64,000 bases of DNA, taken from the NCBI RefSeq assembly GCF_041270065.1, contig NZ_CP065958.1:2790001-2854000 (forward strand), read 5' to 3'. The position numbers were made by a program, and so were the translations under genes. Position 1 is the stretch's first letter. Every line of letters starts with the position of its first letter. A model generated the notes under the pieces. It did not search any database, was not told where the DNA came from, and worked only from the letters and a program-made list of their open reading frames with translations. Shown one piece after another: positions 61,940-64,000 of this stretch. The DNA is from Streptomyces fradiae. GTDB taxonomy: Bacteria > Actinomycetota > Actinomycetes > Streptomycetales > Streptomycetaceae.

Positions 61940-61971
61940 GGCAACGCCCCTGATTCCTCAGGGGCGTTGCC
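61940..61971 (-). terminator. Terminator after the phosphonate-type ABC genes
   Basis: A perfect 14-bp stem (61940-61953 with 61958-61971) closes a TTCC loop between the substrate-binding-protein stop and the phosphatase start. Confidence 0.82.
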
Positions 61972-62048
61972 GCGTGCGTGAGCTTTGGTCCGTACCCGTT
62001 ATCTTTCCGCTACACAGGGAGCGGATTCCAGGGTCGTACGGTGAACTC

Positions 62049-63128
62049 TCAGCTTCCGGTCGCGGACTTCCACCCGTCGACGTACGCCGTCAGGTTCTTG
62101 TCGATGTCGGCCCAGTCCGGCTCGAAGACCTCGACGCCGCCCATCAGCTTCGCCAGCTCGATGGCGTTGGCGTCGGTGGCCTTTACGTCCTTGCGGACGC
62201 TGAAGCCGCCGCCGATGGAGCTGACCTCGCGCTGGGCCTGCTCGCTCAGCATGAAGTCGAGCAGCTTCTTGCCGTTCTCGGTGTGCGGGGCCTTGTTCAC
62301 CAGGCCCGCGGCGTACGGCAGGGCGAAGGTGGTCGGCTTGCCGCCCTCCTTCGCGGGGAACCAGATGGCGAGGTTCGGCATGGACCTGGCCTGGGCGAAG
62401 TTCATCTGCACATCGCCGTTGGCGACCAGGATCTCGCCCTTGTCGACCTTGGGCGCGAGCTTGGACGTGGAGGAGGACGGGCCGACGTTGTTGGCCTGGA
62501 GCTTCTTCAGGTACTCCATCGCCGGCTCCTTGCCGCCGAAGTCGTGCATCGCCTTGATGAGGACGGCGGTGCCGTCGCCCGCGACGCCCGGGGTGGAGTA
62601 CTGCAGCTTGTTCTTGTACTTCGCGTCAAGCAGCTGCTCCCAGGTGGTCGGCGGGGTCGTCAGCTCCTTCTTGTTGTGGACGAAGCCGAAGAAGTTGTTG
62701 ACGACGGAGATCCACTTGCCGTCGTCGGCCTTGTCGCCGCCGCTGACCTGGTCGGCGCCCTGCGGGGTGTAGGCCTGGAGCAGGCCCTTGGAGTCGGCCT
62801 GCTGGATGAAGGGCGGCAGGGTGACGAGGACATCGGCCTGGGTGTTGCTCTTCTCGCGGGCGGCGCGCTGCACCATCTCGCCGGAGCCGCCCTCGACGTA
62901 CTCGACCTTGATGCCGGTCTGCTTCTCGAAGTCCTTGAAGACCTTGTCGTACCAGCCGTCGCCCGCCTCGCCCTTGAGGCCGTCGGCGCTGTAGACGGTG
63001 ACGACCTTCTCGTCGGACGCGGCGGAGGAGGAGCCGCCGCAGGCGGTGAGGGTCGCGGCGAGGACGAGGCCGCCGGTGACGGCGGCGAGCGGCTTGAGGT
63101 ACGGGGGCGTGGTGGACGTGGTGCGCAT
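62049..63128 (-). CDS. ABC substrate-binding lipoprotein, 2-aminoethylphosphonate type
   Basis: This 359-aa class II binding protein has a lipobox LTAC after the signal peptide. VVTVYSADGLKGEAGDGWYD, VEYVEGGSGEMVQRAA and NTQADVLVTLPPFIQ place it in the iron/thiamine/phosphonate-binding group. Its resemblance to PhnS-like 2-aminoethylphosphonate binders in Streptomyces is from memory. It follows the permease genes by 33 bases on the same strand. Iron(III) or polyamine binding is the main alternative, but the Tyr ligands of Fbp proteins are not evident. Confidence 0.75.
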   Translation of the reverse strand: MRTTSTTPPYLKPLAAVTGGLVLAATLTACGGSSSAASDEKVVTVYSADGLKGEAGDGWYDKVFKDFEKQTGIKVEYVEGGSGEMVQRAAREKSNTQADVLVTLPPFIQQADSKGLLQAYTPQGADQVSGGDKADDGKWISVVNNFFGFVHNKKELTTPPTTWEQLLDAKYKNKLQYSTPGVAGDGTAVLIKAMHDFGGKEPAMEYLKKLQANNVGPSSSTSKLAPKVDKGEILVANGDVQMNFAQARSMPNLAIWFPAKEGGKPTTFALPYAAGLVNKAPHTENGKKLLDFMLSEQAQREVSSIGGGFSVRKDVKATDANAIELAKLMGGVEVFEPDWADIDKNLTAYVDGWKSATGS

Positions 63129-63161
63129 AACGTCGTTCTCTCCTAGCGGTACAGGGGTTTG

Positions 63162-63959
63162 CTAGCGATACGAGGCTTTGGTGCGGATACGGGAGACGGC
63201 GAGCAGGACCAGGAGCGTCGCCGTCATGAGGAGCACGGCGAGGGCCGAGCCCGTGAAGAGCGAACCGCGGTCGGTGGCCGTGAAGACGAGCACGGGCAGC
63301 GGCAGCCAGTCCGGCGGGTAGAGCATCATCGTGGCGCTCAACTCGCCCATGGAAAGGGCGAAGCAGAGGCCGGCCGCCGCGTTGAGCGACGGGAGCAGCA
63401 GCGGCAGCCGCACCCGGAGCAGGACGTACGAGGGGCGGGCGCCCAGGCTGGCCGCCGCCTGCTCGTACATCGGGTCCAGACGCAGGATGGCGGCCGAGAC
63501 CGACTGGTAGGCGAACGCCGTGACAAGAACCGTGTGCGCGAGGATCACGATCCAGCGGGTGCCGTTGAGGAGCAGCGGGGGCTGCGAGAAGGCGACCAGG
63601 ACGGCGAGGCCGACGACGACCGAGGGCACGGCGACCGGCAGCACGAACAGCGCGTCGAGCACCCGGCGGCCCCGCTTGCGCAGCGCGGCGGCGGTGAGCG
63701 CCGCCCAGGTGCCGGCGGTGAGCGCGAGGACGCTCGCGGTGAGCGCGGTGACCAGGCTGGTGGTGAGCGCCTGGAGGGATTCGCCGCGGACGGCCGCCGT
63801 GTAGTGCGCGGTGGTCGGGCCGGACGGGAAGGCGCCGGACCAGTGGGTGGAGAAGGAGGCGGCGAGGATGACGAGGAGGGGCAGGGCGAAGAGCGGCACG
63901 AAGAGGACCGCGAACAGCGCCCGGGCCGCCCACCTGCCCGTACGGCTATGCACCAGCAC
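63162..63959 (-). CDS. ABC transporter permease
   Basis: The 265-aa permease is taken from GTG 63959, overlapping the upstream gene by 14 bases. Six membrane segments begin with ALFAVLFVPLFALPLLVIL. The EAA-like loop is EQAAASLGARPSYVLLRVRLP near 165. It is the second permease of a binding protein-dependent importer whose first permease extends beyond the window. It should act with the 62049 binding protein. Confidence 0.85.
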   Translation of the reverse strand: MLVHSRTGRWAARALFAVLFVPLFALPLLVILAASFSTHWSGAFPSGPTTAHYTAAVRGESLQALTTSLVTALTASVLALTAGTWAALTAAALRKRGRRVLDALFVLPVAVPSVVVGLAVLVAFSQPPLLLNGTRWIVILAHTVLVTAFAYQSVSAAILRLDPMYEQAAASLGARPSYVLLRVRLPLLLPSLNAAAGLCFALSMGELSATMMLYPPDWLPLPVLVFTATDRGSLFTGSALAVLLMTATLLVLLAVSRIRTKASYR

Positions 63960-64000
63960 GACGGCTCACCACCCCGTAGAGGGCGTAGAGGCCCACGGAG
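63946..64000 (-). CDS. ABC permease, C-terminal fragment at window edge
   Basis: Only the last ~17 codons are present, reading SVGLYALYGVVSRRAGA and ending at TAG 63948-63946. The hydrophobic end and the overlap with the next permease fit the C-terminus of the first permease of the same importer. The rest lies beyond 64000. Confidence 0.5.
   Translation of the reverse strand, partial: SVGLYALYGVVSRRAGA

Overview
The window is chromosomal DNA from a Streptomyces species. Base composition is very GC-rich with strong third-position G/C bias, starts are often GTG, and genes are commonly coupled by ATGA or GTGA overlaps. It carries unmistakable streptomycete markers: the desferrioxamine locus desEF-desABCD, the developmental regulator adpA with its in-frame TTA codon, ornA, and a PAS-GGDEF-EAL protein matching cdgA. 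From memory the order resembles the S. coelicolor SCO2780 to SCO2833 neighbourhood, with local differences. No CRISPR array, insertion sequence or rRNA was seen.

Left end (1-3.9 kb): an accessory-looking regulatory patch. It holds a winged-helix-type protein, an orphan hypothetical, and a tightly coupled minus-strand cassette (72-aa protein, DUF6879-type protein, XRE/DUF5753 regulator, zinc-ribbon-like small protein, WH-motif protein with a cysteine-rich tail) closed by a perfect hairpin. The XRE gene appears to start at CTG and carries a TTA codon.

Iron block (3.9-11.3 kb): two transcription units, desEF (uptake and reduction) and desABCD (desferrioxamine synthesis), each preceded by palindromic iron boxes and separated by a terminator. 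Amino-sugar and development block (11.3-19.9 kb): a GH20 hexosaminidase with a DasR-type operator, glmS, a YaaH-type transporter, a universal stress protein, adpA, ornA and tRNA-His.

Middle (20-34.3 kb): a GT2 glycosyltransferase, an acetyltransferase, a sugar ABC importer whose binding-protein gene contains a TTA codon, a CBM2-GH18 chitinase, an OmpR/HK two-component system, a spermidine-synthase-like protein, a dispersed intergenic repeat cluster, a stand-alone Prim-Pol-like protein, an XRE/TPR-type regulator, a histidine phosphatase and a PAP2 phosphatase.

DNA-metabolism block (34.3-39.7 kb): a coupled operon of a RecB-family nuclease with a probable Fe-S cysteine set, a 529-aa protein of unknown function and an SF1B helicase, followed by a small protein and a second Prim-Pol-like protein whose stop codon lies inside a tRNA-Lys gene. 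The first three genes look like a three-subunit version of the eukaryotic Dna2 layout, and this is the best candidate here for an undescribed system.

Right part (39.7-64 kb): an M6-like metalloprotease, cdgA, a GH18 chitinase with two DasR-type operators, an LLM oxidoreductase, an IclR regulator, a NarL two-component pair, an acyl-CoA ligase, an AA10 chitin monooxygenase with a DasR-type operator, a very long low-complexity SPFH protein, an NlpC/P60-like hydrolase, a class F sortase with a His-rich surface protein, a NagD-type phosphatase, a Tat-exported phosphatase/phosphodiesterase, and the start of a probable aminoethylphosphonate-type ABC importer that runs off the edge. Three identical tRNA-Lys(CTT) genes punctuate 39.6, 47.9 and 57.7 kb. 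The two chitinases, LPMO, hexosaminidase and GlmS together cover chitin breakdown and amino-sugar supply. adpA, cdgA and several TTA-containing genes tie the region to developmental control.
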